Part shown: positions 8,859-17,034 of the stretch, piece by piece | Position numbering within the stretch: position 1 is the first letter of the stretch | Layout: each line of letters starts with the position of its first letter | Assembly: GCA_022561215.1 (NCBI GenBank) | Contig: JADFRQ010000008.1 | Span: 1 to 64,000, forward strand | Direction: 5' to 3' | From: Chloroflexota bacterium | GTDB taxonomy: Bacteria > Chloroflexota > Anaerolineae > Anaerolineales > E44-bin32 | Length of the DNA stretch: 64,000 nt | Program-made: the position numbers and the translations under genes | Notes under the pieces: model-generated | The model's input: the letters and a program-made list of their open reading frames with translations, nothing else | What the model was told of the DNA's origin: nothing | The model's database searches: none

Positions 8859-9452
8859 ATGATGACCGTATTGGAACGCATCAATGCAGAATTGGGTGAG
8901 TTATCGAAAGAGGTGCAAAAGAGTCTTGTGCGCGTGAGCAGCGGCGAGCGTGGAGAGGGGGCCGGAACGATCTGGCATGCCGAAGGATTAATCCTCACCA
9001 ATGCCCACGTGGTGCTTAACGATGATATCAGGGTGACCTTGCCGGATGGAGTGCGGAAGAAGGCTACCTTGTTGGCGATGGATCGTGAGCTCGATCTGGC
9101 CGCGCTGGCCGTCGAAGCGTGGGATCTTCCCACGATTGACTTGGGATCATCCGATTCGATGCAGGCCGGTGAGTGGGTAATCGCTTTCGGTCATCCATGG
9201 GGGGTGAATGGCGCAGCGACAGCAGGGGTGTTCATTGGCCAGGGGCGAACTGTGCAGGAGCGCCCACAATGGGGAAGGGAGTGGCTGGCGGTGAGTCTAC
9301 ACTACCGTCCGGGACATTCTGGGGGTCCGCTCGTGGATGTGAATGGAAACTTAATCGGCATTAATACGGTCATGGTGGGACCGGATGTTGGCCTGGCGGT
9401 TCCAATCCATGCAGTGAAACGATTTCTAAAGGAAAACTTGAACTCAATTTGA
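8859..9452 (+). CDS. HtrA-like trypsin-fold protease without PDZ domain
   Basis: A 197-residue stand-alone trypsin-fold protease. Triad residues are H50 (LTNAHVV), D79 (DRELDLAAL) and S154 (RPGHSGGPLV). It matches its neighbour in order and spacing of motifs but stops after the protease domain. No signal peptide is seen. It begins 15 bases after the PDZ-bearing protease and is probably translated from the same message. The pair suggests a duplication followed by loss of the regulatory domain. Whether the two form mixed oligomers is unknown. Confidence 0.88.
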   Translation: MMTVLERINAELGELSKEVQKSLVRVSSGERGEGAGTIWHAEGLILTNAHVVLNDDIRVTLPDGVRKKATLLAMDRELDLAALAVEAWDLPTIDLGSSDSMQAGEWVIAFGHPWGVNGAATAGVFIGQGRTVQERPQWGREWLAVSLHYRPGHSGGPLVDVNGNLIGINTVMVGPDVGLAVPIHAVKRFLKENLNSI

Positions 9453-9510
9453 TGGGTTTTTCCATTCGGCGAACTTCTCTGAAAGCTTGCTGAAGGATAG
9501 TCGTTCGCGT

Positions 9511-10881
9511 TTAACTTTCAGCGGCGGCGACGGAGTACAACGTCCACTCACCAGGTACACCCTTAAGCGTGCGCGTAGCGCGTTTTATAAATTCGATTCC
9601 GCTTCCCACGACAGCATCTTTAAGCGTACCCGTCACCAAAATTTCGCTCGGATCAGCGTAACCGATAACTCTAGCGGCGATATGAACCCCGATTCCCCTG
9701 ATGGAGTCCTCGGCAATTTCTATTTCGCCGATATGTAGCCCACAGCGTATTTCAATATCCAGATCACGGACTGCAGTGATGATGCTGGCAGCGTAACGTG
9801 TGGCCTGCGCGGGAGCATCAAAAAGAATAAGAAATCCATCTCCGGTTGTTTGCACGATGCGGCCCGAATAGGCACTTATTTGTTCTCGCACGAGGGCGTT
9901 ATGGCGCTCAAGAATATCCAGCCACACTGCATCACCGCGCGCAGCAGCAAGCTCGGTGGAGCCCACAATATCGGTGAAGAGGATCGTCGCCAGGCGGCGC
10001 TCGGGCTTTTGAGGTGCTTTCTCTGGCGCTTGTTTTCCTGGCTCGGTTCCCAAAAACTTACGCAGCTCCGACCTGAAGCGTTGCCATGCAGGCTCACTCT
10101 CGATAAGAATATGGTTTCTGCTCTCCAGTGCTACAAATAGGGCATTGGGAATGAGCGACGCCAGGAGCTTGCCCTCGTCAAAAGGGACGACCTCATCCCT
10201 GCGCGCATGGAGAACGAGCGTGGGAACCGTGATCATGGAGGCCAAATCCTGGACATCCGTGCGATGCATCTCTTGCTCTAGTTGGGCAGCAACTTCGGGC
10301 TCCGCGGAGAGGCGCATGAGTTCACTGAGCGAATCCATTTGTTCTTTGCTGCCTTCAGGCATCAGTGCGACGGTGAAGAATTGGCGAAACGCGGGATTAT
10401 CACGTCCCCAGCCAATCTTCATCATGGCGATCAAAAGCTTTTCTTCCTCGAGTTGTTCCTCGGAAAGTCCTCGATTGAGCCAGCCGCGCGCATACGCTCC
10501 GAGAAGAATTAAATGGCTGACTTTCTCCGGATGGCGCGCGGCATAAGCCACGGCAACTGTGCCGGCTTGGGACATGGCATAGAGGGGAAAACGATCGAGA
10601 CCGGCGGCATCCACCACCGCTTCAAGATCGCTCACCCAGGCTTCGAACGATAAATCCGCCGCATTCCAATTGGAGAGCCCTGTTCCGCGTTCATCGTAGC
10701 GGATCAGCGTATGGTTTTCTGCCAGTAGCCGCAGATGATGTTCCCATACGGGGCTCTGCCAATCGTATTCCAGATGGCTGATGAAATTGGCCGCCCTGAC
10801 GAGTGGAGGCCCCTCACCGGCGATGGCGTAGGCAATGCGAACGCCGTCCTGCGCAGTGCAGAAGCGAACTTCTTGATCCAT
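9511..10881 (-). CDS. Alpha/beta-hydrolase fused to class III nucleotide cyclase (Rv1900c/LipJ-like)
   Basis: A 456-residue two-domain protein. Residues ~1-275 are an alpha/beta hydrolase with nucleophile S104 in AMSQAG, an acid in RRDEVVPF and a histidine in SRNHILIE. Residues ~290-450 are a class III cyclase with metal aspartates in FTDIVGST and TGDGFLILF. The adenine-specifying Lys is replaced by Gln (VQTTGDG) and the transition-state Asn by His (GVHIAARV). The fusion and the non-canonical residues recall mycobacterial Rv1900c (LipJ), whose cyclase has noncanonical residues at these sites. Substrate of the hydrolase and product of the cyclase are therefore uncertain. It is encoded convergently with the protease pair and stands alone. 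Confidence 0.88.
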   Translation of the reverse strand: MDQEVRFCTAQDGVRIAYAIAGEGPPLVRAANFISHLEYDWQSPVWEHHLRLLAENHTLIRYDERGTGLSNWNAADLSFEAWVSDLEAVVDAAGLDRFPLYAMSQAGTVAVAYAARHPEKVSHLILLGAYARGWLNRGLSEEQLEEEKLLIAMMKIGWGRDNPAFRQFFTVALMPEGSKEQMDSLSELMRLSAEPEVAAQLEQEMHRTDVQDLASMITVPTLVLHARRDEVVPFDEGKLLASLIPNALFVALESRNHILIESEPAWQRFRSELRKFLGTEPGKQAPEKAPQKPERRLATILFTDIVGSTELAAARGDAVWLDILERHNALVREQISAYSGRIVQTTGDGFLILFDAPAQATRYAASIITAVRDLDIEIRCGLHIGEIEIAEDSIRGIGVHIAARVIGYADPSEILVTGTLKDAVVGSGIEFIKRATRTLKGVPGEWTLYSVAAAES

Positions 10882-11123
10882 GGATAAATTTTACTCGACG
10901 ATGATGCCGCTCTGTCCTTGGCGTGGCGATGCATATGCGCGCATTGTACTTTCAACATCGAAATCGGACTCATTTTCATTCCCCTCGCGAGGAAAGCAGC
11001 ATAGGTTACAATTTTCTTCAGGCTTGAAGGTGGGTGGCATCTTCCCTGGAAGTGTTATCAAGTTTGAAGAAAGCGGAATCCGAATGAATCCGCAAATCGT
11101 TTCGCATTGAAAGGACAATTCCC

Positions 11124-12329
11124 TTGTTACGCAACCTAGCGAAGTGGTCGACTCTTTTTCTGTTCACAATCGTTGCCGCATGCACGCCGGAAATTGAGGA
11201 GACATCGGGCGTTGTGACATCGGGCGCTGCGACATCGGGCGTTGTGACTCAGTGGGATCAACCCCCAGAACTCAGCATTGATCCGGGAAAAATCTATCTG
11301 GCGATACTCGAAACCGAGAAGGGTTCCATCAAGATAGAGCTTTTTGCGAGACAAACACCGGTGACGGTTAACAATTTCATCTTCCTCGCCAACGCAGGTT
11401 TTTACGACAACACAACCTTCCATCGCGTGCTCCCGGATTTCATGGCACAGGGCGGGGATCCGGAGGGAACAGGGGCCGGGGGTCCGGGATACCGTTTTCA
11501 GGATGAGATCATACCGGGATTAAATTTTGATGAAGCTGGTTATTTGGCGATGGCCAATTCGGGGCCAGGTACGAATGGTAGTCAATTCTTCATTACCTTT
11601 GGTCCGACAGAATACCTGAACGGGCGGCACACGATCTTCGGCAAGGTGGTAGAGGGAATGCAGGTAGCCCTTTCGCTTACCCTGCGTGATCCCGCAGCCT
11701 CCCCGGATTTCGAGGGCGATAAACTCCGGCGGGTCCTGATTGAGGAGATTGCGACAAGTTTGCTGCCAACGCCTGCACCCACAGCTGTGCCTGTTGTGCC
11801 TGTTCTGAAAAACGGCAGACCGCTAGCCTCCCTGGAAATCGCCGCGCGGGAAAATCTTTACACCGGCAAACCAGCGATGGTAATTGACCTGGAAAAAGAA
11901 TATACAGCGAAGGTCTCGACGACACAGGGTGAGTTTATCATTCGCCTGGATGCCGTATCTGCACCAGAAAGTGTGAACAATTTTGTTATCCTGACGCAAC
12001 TCGGCTATTACGACGCCTTTCCAATCAATTTAGTTAACGAGGACGAACTCGTGTTAATCGGATCTCCCGGGAGCACTGCAACCAGCGATATTGGTTACAC
12101 TCTGCCGTCCGAGCTAGGGCTTGCGAATAAGCGCGCGGCGGTAGGTTATTGGTTCCGTCAAGATCTGCTCAGTTCCAGTGCCAGCCAGTTTTATATCCTT
12201 ATGGCAGATCAATCGCTGATGAACGACGTGTTCACCGTCTTTGGCGAGGTGATTGAGGGAATGGACGTCGTTGAAATGTTATCCGTTGATGATCTCGTGC
12301 AGAATATATTTATTGAGGTGGCAGAATAA
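11124..12329 (+). CDS. Lipoprotein with two cyclophilin-type peptidyl-prolyl isomerase domains
   Basis: An exported prolyl isomerase of 401 residues from TTG 11124, preceded by AAGGA. The N-terminus is a lipoprotein signal with lipobox IVAAC (C20). A short linker built from a 15-bp repeat follows. Cyclophilin domain 1 (about 58-210) is well kept: FARQTPVTVNNFIFLA, FHRVLPDFMAQGGDP, GYLAMANSGPGTNGSQFFIT and HTIFGKVVEG. Domain 2 (about 265-400) has the same fold pattern but has lost the FHR..F.AQGGD core, so it is probably inactive. It would help fold secreted proteins at the outer face of the membrane. The start is ambiguous because no ATG precedes the signal. Confidence 0.9.
   Translation: MLRNLAKWSTLFLFTIVAACTPEIEETSGVVTSGAATSGVVTQWDQPPELSIDPGKIYLAILETEKGSIKIELFARQTPVTVNNFIFLANAGFYDNTTFHRVLPDFMAQGGDPEGTGAGGPGYRFQDEIIPGLNFDEAGYLAMANSGPGTNGSQFFITFGPTEYLNGRHTIFGKVVEGMQVALSLTLRDPAASPDFEGDKLRRVLIEEIATSLLPTPAPTAVPVVPVLKNGRPLASLEIAARENLYTGKPAMVIDLEKEYTAKVSTTQGEFIIRLDAVSAPESVNNFVILTQLGYYDAFPINLVNEDELVLIGSPGSTATSDIGYTLPSELGLANKRAAVGYWFRQDLLSSSASQFYILMADQSLMNDVFTVFGEVIEGMDVVEMLSVDDLVQNIFIEVAE
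11201..11245 (+). repeat. Three 15-bp tandem repeats inside the cyclophilin gene
   Basis: The unit GACATCGGGCGTTGT occurs at 11201 and 11231, with GACATCGGGCGCTGC between them. It encodes TSGVV/TSGAA in the linker behind the lipobox. Copy number could vary by slippage and change linker length. Confidence 0.9.
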
Positions 12330-12382
12330 CCTCGTATTGTTTTGCTGTTGCCAGGGAACATCTTTCCGATTGAGAAATCCTT

Positions 12383-14191
12383 ATGCCGGCGAATGAATTA
12401 CCGCGTTGGGATATGACGGTTGTCTATCCCAGCCTTGATTCGGAAGAGTTCAAAGAGGGTTTTGAATCGACAATCAAAATCATTGCTGATCTTATTGAAC
12501 TTTTCGAGACGTTCGATATTCGCAAGAAAGATAACCTTCCCCTTGATGATGACACCGTAGAAGCCTTCGAAGCAGTCGTTGCACGCTTTAATGAAGTCCT
12601 CGAGACGATCCAGACCACGAATGCTTACATTCAAAGTTATCTGACGACCGATTCGCGCGACACAACCGCGCAGTCTTTTTGGAGCACTCTGCAGGCAAAA
12701 CAAGTTCGGCTCTCGATTCTGGGAACCAGGTTCTCGGCTTGGGTGGGGTCGCTCGATGTCGAAGGCCTTATCGGCCGGTCCAACGTGGCGAGCAAACATG
12801 CCCATATGCTACGCAAAGCAAAAACCGAATCCGAACACTTGATGTCGCAAGATTTAGAGGAATTGGCCGCTGAATTAAGTCTCAGCGGTGGAAGCGCTTG
12901 GGCAAAGTTTTACGGCAATTTCAGTTCGCAGATCCTTGTGGAGCTAGAGCAGGACGGGGAAATTAAACAGCAGCCGATGAGTGTGATACGCAACCTTGCC
13001 AGGGACGCCGATAGAGAGATCCGTCGCCAAGCCTATGAGGCAGAACTAGAGGCATGGGAGGCCGCAGCGCTGCCAATCTCCTCGGCAATCAATGGCATCA
13101 AGGGAGTGGTCACCACCCTTGGAGGAAGACGAAACTGGGATTCTGCCCTGGCGATCGCGCTCTTCAACAACAATATCAATCAAAAAACATTGGATGCAAT
13201 GATGGAAGCGGCACAAGAATCTTTTCCCGACTTTCGCCGCTATCTTAAAGCCAAGGCCAAAGCGCTCGGCCTGCGTGTACTTGCCTGGTACGATCTCTTC
13301 GCGCCGATAACAAGTGCAGGAACGGAGTGGACCTATGAGGATGCCAAGAGTTTTATCATCGAGAATTTTTCCACCTACTCCGCCTCGCTTAGTGCGCTGG
13401 CGAAACGCGCTTTTGATAATAATTGGATCGATGCTGAACCGCGTCCTGGAAAGCAGGATGGGGCATTCTGTATGCGTCTGCGAGGCGACGAATCCAGGAT
13501 TCTGGCCAATTACAAACCGGTCTACGACGGCGTAAGCACATTGGCGCATGAGCTGGGCCATGCTTATCACAACGTCAATCTCGCCCAACGAACCTATTTA
13601 CAAAGAAGCACACCTATGACTCTGGCGGAAACGGCGAGCATCTTCTGCCAGACGATCATCAAGGACGCCGCACTCGTCGGAGCCAGCGAAGAAGAACAAT
13701 TTATCATTTTGGAGGAATCGCTCCAGAACAGTTGTCAGATAGTGGTTGATATCAGCAGCCGCTTTATTTTTGAGACAGGCTTGTTTTCGAAACGCAAGGA
13801 GCGTGAGCTCTCGATCGACGAGTTAAACGCGCTGATGCTGGATGCTCAGCGTCAGACCTATGGCGACGCGCTCGATCCGCAGAAACTTCATCCTTTCATG
13901 TGGGCGGTGAAGGGTCACTACTACAGCACAGGACTTTCCTTTTACAATTTTCCTTACATGTTTGGGCTACTCTTTGGCTTGGGGTTGTACGCTCAATATC
14001 AGCAAGATCCGGACAAATTTCGGCTAGGGTATGACGATCTGCTTTCTTCGACGGGATTGGGGGATGCCGCCGAGCTGGCCGCGCGTTTCGGGATCGAAAT
14101 CCAAGAACCCGCATTTTGGCGCGCGAGTCTGGATGTAGTGCGCGGGGATATCGATCGCTTCGAATCATTGGTTGAGCAGAGGATAAAATAA
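12383..14191 (+). CDS. pepF: M3-family oligoendopeptidase F-like metallopeptidase
   Basis: A 602-residue cytoplasmic zinc peptidase that trims oligopeptides. The zinc motif HELGH begins at residue 389 and is followed by AYHNVNLAQRTYLQ. The downstream glutamate ligand is in TLAETASIFCQ. Length and the long helical N-terminal region fit the PepF branch of family M3. No signal peptide is present. It starts 53 bases after the cyclophilin gene on the same strand and may share its message. A gene symbol is given by family resemblance only. Confidence 0.9.
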   Translation: MPANELPRWDMTVVYPSLDSEEFKEGFESTIKIIADLIELFETFDIRKKDNLPLDDDTVEAFEAVVARFNEVLETIQTTNAYIQSYLTTDSRDTTAQSFWSTLQAKQVRLSILGTRFSAWVGSLDVEGLIGRSNVASKHAHMLRKAKTESEHLMSQDLEELAAELSLSGGSAWAKFYGNFSSQILVELEQDGEIKQQPMSVIRNLARDADREIRRQAYEAELEAWEAAALPISSAINGIKGVVTTLGGRRNWDSALAIALFNNNINQKTLDAMMEAAQESFPDFRRYLKAKAKALGLRVLAWYDLFAPITSAGTEWTYEDAKSFIIENFSTYSASLSALAKRAFDNNWIDAEPRPGKQDGAFCMRLRGDESRILANYKPVYDGVSTLAHELGHAYHNVNLAQRTYLQRSTPMTLAETASIFCQTIIKDAALVGASEEEQFIILEESLQNSCQIVVDISSRFIFETGLFSKRKERELSIDELNALMLDAQRQTYGDALDPQKLHPFMWAVKGHYYSTGLSFYNFPYMFGLLFGLGLYAQYQQDPDKFRLGYDDLLSSTGLGDAAELAARFGIEIQEPAFWRASLDVVRGDIDRFESLVEQRIK

Positions 14192-14404
14192 GTTCCAAGT
14201 TATTGGTAACAAGGTATAAGTATGGCGGCCCATTTTCCAACGAAAGACGATGGTTGCAAGGGCCTCTCGAACTTATACCTCCGGGAGGTTGATTTGCCTC
14301 TGCAGCTATCCGCTTCAGCCGTTTGATGAACCCTCGCGCGAGCTCACTGGCCTAACACAGGTTTGCGAACTGTTGCTGCCGCATGCGCTATGTAAGGTTG
14401 CTGC

Positions 14405-14434
14405 TTGACAAGGAAACCAAAAAAATAGTACAAT
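14405..14434 (+). promoter_or_regulatory. Sigma-70-like promoter for ssb
   Basis: TTGACA at 14405-14410 and TACAAT at 14429-14434 are separated by 18 bases, 91 bases before the ssb start. A strong ribosome site (GGAAAGGAG) lies just before the start. The match is to the general consensus; no experiment supports it. Confidence 0.6.
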
Positions 14435-14524
14435 TGTTCTAGTAGCCGATGGGCGAAAATAAATAAACTCCTGGCTGCCCTGGCCAGAAATTGATGAAAC
14501 CTCCCCATCGGAAAGGAGATCCCA

Positions 14525-14941
14525 ATGTTTCAGAAAGTGATTCTTGTTGGCAACCTCGGGCGCGACCCAGAAATGCGCTACACGCCGGGGGGACAAGCGG
14601 TGACCAACCTATCGGTCGCCACAAATCGTCGCTACACCGACAGTTCTGGTGAGCAGAGAGATGAAACTGTCTGGTTTCGCGTGTCGGTGTGGGGCAAACA
14701 AGCAGAGGCGACCAATCAATACTTGAGCAAGGGCCGACAGGTATTGGTAGAGGGACGTCTCATTGCCGATGAAAACGGCAATCCCAAGACTTTCAGCCGG
14801 CAAGACGGTACGACAGGAGCTGCCTTTGAAGTTTCCGCGCAGACTGTACGTTTCCTCGGCGGCCGCTCGGATGCAGAATCCATGGACGAATTCCCTGGAT
14901 CAAGCTCAATGCCCGAGAGCGCCGACGATATCCCCTTTTAG
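14525..14941 (+). CDS. ssb: Single-stranded DNA-binding protein
   Basis: Binds single-stranded DNA in replication, recombination and repair. Its 138 residues comprise one OB fold: MFQKVILVGNLGRDPEMRYTPGG, then TVWFRVSVWGKQAE and GRQVLVEGRL. A short flexible tail ends in DDIPF, the acidic tip that recruits partner proteins. It has its own promoter-like sequence upstream and a strong hairpin downstream, so it looks monocistronic. Confidence 0.97.
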   Translation: MFQKVILVGNLGRDPEMRYTPGGQAVTNLSVATNRRYTDSSGEQRDETVWFRVSVWGKQAEATNQYLSKGRQVLVEGRLIADENGNPKTFSRQDGTTGAAFEVSAQTVRFLGGRSDAESMDEFPGSSSMPESADDIPF

Positions 14942-14954
14942 CTCTTCGTGGACA

Positions 14955-14987
14955 GCGACCCTCTGACTTATTTTGTCAGAGGGTCGC
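14955..14987 (+). terminator. Hairpin terminator after ssb
   Basis: A perfect 13-bp stem (GCGACCCTCTGAC / GTCAGAGGGTCGC) with loop TTATTTT starts 14 bases after the ssb stop. Only ATTT follows, so the U-run is weak. Confidence 0.75.
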
Positions 14988-14997
14988 ATTTAACTCA

Positions 14998-15351
14998 GTG
15001 GAGCAAAACCAAATGTCGCAACAAGAAAAGACGCCACCAAGGGGTGGACGCGTCGAAATACGCGTGCCTGGAAATCTTGAACCCGTGTATGTTAATTTCG
15101 CGTTGATAACGAATTCTCCTTCCGAAATTATCATCGATCTTGCCCAAATCATGCCGCGCATGCCGCGCGCGGTGGTAAAGGCGCGTGTTATTATGACACC
15201 AACCAATGCCAAGCTTCTCCATCGGGCATTAACCGAGCATATCTCACGGTTCGAAGAACAATATGGCGAAATCAATATGCCCAAAGGAACGTCATTGGCT
15301 GGCGAACTTTTTCGCCCATCTCCCGATGATCAGAAATCTGAGGACGATTGA
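14998..15351 (+). CDS. DUF3467 family protein
   Basis: A small protein of unknown function (117 residues from GTG 14998; ATG 15013 is an alternative). The pattern PVYVNFALITNSPSEIIID, DLAQIMP and ARVIMTPTNAKLLHRALTEHI is typical of DUF3467, a short domain found widely in bacteria and archaea. The acidic C-terminus is probably disordered. Its stop overlaps the start of the translin-like gene (TTGA, 15348-15351), so the two are coupled and probably work together. Confidence 0.85.
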   Translation: MEQNQMSQQEKTPPRGGRVEIRVPGNLEPVYVNFALITNSPSEIIIDLAQIMPRMPRAVVKARVIMTPTNAKLLHRALTEHISRFEEQYGEINMPKGTSLAGELFRPSPDDQKSEDD

Positions 15352-15995
15352 GCGTCATGGACAACCTGGATGAAATAGGCGAACGAATACACGGGTATCT
15401 CGACGAAAAAAACACTGCCCGCGACGTAGCGCTTCAAAATTCCAGAACCCTGGTGAGGAACTGTTCGCAGGCCATACGTGCGGTGCACCGTAACGATCGC
15501 GATCTGGCTCAAGAACGTTTGCGATCAGCGCGCGATTTGGTCGGAAAATTACGCGGATTGTTAACTACATACCCCGATCTGTACTTCGCCGGCTACACGC
15601 GTGATGCACTTAAAGAATATGCCGAGGCGAGTATTGTTTACGCAATTGTTGGCAATGAGACATTGCCAGATCCGCATGACCTGGGAATAGAGTACTCAGC
15701 ATATCTTGGTGGGCTGGGTGAAGCTGCAGGCGAGCTGCGGCGGCGCATCCTCGATATTCTCCGTCATGATGATATGCAAGAATGTGAACGCCTATTGGAA
15801 GTGATGGAAGATATTTATGGTTTTCTCGTGACCGTGGATTATCCTGATGCTTTAACCGGCAACCTTCGCCGAATCACGGATATGGTGCGCGGCGTTACCG
15901 AACGCACGCGTGGCGATCTAACGACGAGTATCCAACAAAGAGAGCTTAAAGTAGCGTTGCGCGATGTCGAAGAAAAATTGAATCGATCCCTGTAG
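15348..15995 (+). CDS. Translin-like helical protein
   Basis: An all-helical protein of about 215 residues. The pattern LVRNCSQAIRAVHRNDRDLAQ, ARDLVGKLRGLL, YPDLYFAGYTRDALKEYAEA and DPHDLGIEYSAYLGGLGEAAGELRR is typical of the prokaryotic translin family, relatives of eukaryotic translin/TRAX that bind RNA or single-stranded DNA. The acidic positions in the E-Y-A-E and G-E-A-A-G-E-L segments are conserved in the family. Its role in bacteria is not settled. TTG 15348 overlaps the DUF3467 stop; ATG 15357 is three codons in. nadK follows after 20 bases, forming a likely four-gene unit with recN. Confidence 0.8.
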   Translation: MSVMDNLDEIGERIHGYLDEKNTARDVALQNSRTLVRNCSQAIRAVHRNDRDLAQERLRSARDLVGKLRGLLTTYPDLYFAGYTRDALKEYAEASIVYAIVGNETLPDPHDLGIEYSAYLGGLGEAAGELRRRILDILRHDDMQECERLLEVMEDIYGFLVTVDYPDALTGNLRRITDMVRGVTERTRGDLTTSIQQRELKVALRDVEEKLNRSL

Positions 15996-16015
15996 TTCAC
16001 CTTATAATAGCACCC

Positions 16016-16888
16016 ATGGAAACCACGCTCCCTGCGATTAAAAGGGTTATTATCGCCGCGCATCCTGATGTACCGGAAGCGCTGGCACTGGTCGACGGCA
16101 TAGGACGTTTTCTCACCGAGCACGGGATTAATGAAAGCCACGGCAAAATTTACGATCCTGGGATCCGCCAGGCAGTTCGCGACGGTGGCGTCGATCTTTT
16201 TATCGCATTAGGCGGAGATGGAACCATGCTCAGAGCGGGGCATCTCTGTGCTCCCTATAAGATACCCATCTTGGGCATCAACCTTGGGCGGTTTGGATTT
16301 TTGACTACTGTGCAGAGTGAGAATTGGAAGTCAACACTCGAGCAAGTGGTAGCGGGGGATTGTTGGCATGAACGGCGGATGATGCTGCATACCGAGCATC
16401 AGCGCCAAAATGAGACGCTGGGTGCATGGGAGGTGGTGAACGAATGTTTTGTCGGACGTGGGGATACGATGCGTCCGGTACACTTGGTTACAGAAATTGA
16501 CGATTATGTCCTGACGACCTATGTCGCCGATGGATTGATCGTCGCCACAGCTACTGGTTCAACGGCCTATGCGCTTGCAGCCGGCGGGCCAATCCTGCCA
16601 CCCCAATTGCGAAACATACTTATCGTACCGGTTGCGCCCCATCTTTCCGTGGAAAGAGCCGTCGTCCTGGATGAAAATTCATCGGTGCGAGTGACCATCG
16701 ACAGCAAACACGCGGCCGTCCTCACCATCGACGGCCAGGTGTCCACTCCCTTGCAATATGGGGACCAGGTCGTAGTCAGCGCGAGCGATCATAATGTAAA
16801 GTTTGTGCGTGTTCAATCCCCTGACTACTTTTACCGTAATTTGACCTCGCGCATGAGCAAGAATCCCAGCGCAGGAGCGAGCACATGA
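16016..16888 (+). CDS. nadK: NAD kinase
   Basis: Phosphorylates NAD to NADP (290 residues, cytoplasmic). The signature GGDGTML is at 66-72, followed by LGINLGRFGFLTT and the nucleotide-binding TGSTAYALAAGGPI. Length fits the family. It starts 20 bases after the translin-like gene and is followed after 146 bases by recN; nadK-recN neighbourhood is common in bacteria. Confidence 0.96.
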   Translation: METTLPAIKRVIIAAHPDVPEALALVDGIGRFLTEHGINESHGKIYDPGIRQAVRDGGVDLFIALGGDGTMLRAGHLCAPYKIPILGINLGRFGFLTTVQSENWKSTLEQVVAGDCWHERRMMLHTEHQRQNETLGAWEVVNECFVGRGDTMRPVHLVTEIDDYVLTTYVADGLIVATATGSTAYALAAGGPILPPQLRNILIVPVAPHLSVERAVVLDENSSVRVTIDSKHAAVLTIDGQVSTPLQYGDQVVVSASDHNVKFVRVQSPDYFYRNLTSRMSKNPSAGAST

Positions 16889-17034
16889 TGGAAGGCACAT
16901 TGGGATGCGCCAATTAACCTCCAGGCGAGACGAATTTGGGATGCAAGCGCCGTGAATAAGCCTTTTGCCCGGCATGTGCGCTGCCTACGTCGGTTGGCCT
17001 TCGCTATGGCAGCATTCGATTGTGACCGAAGATT

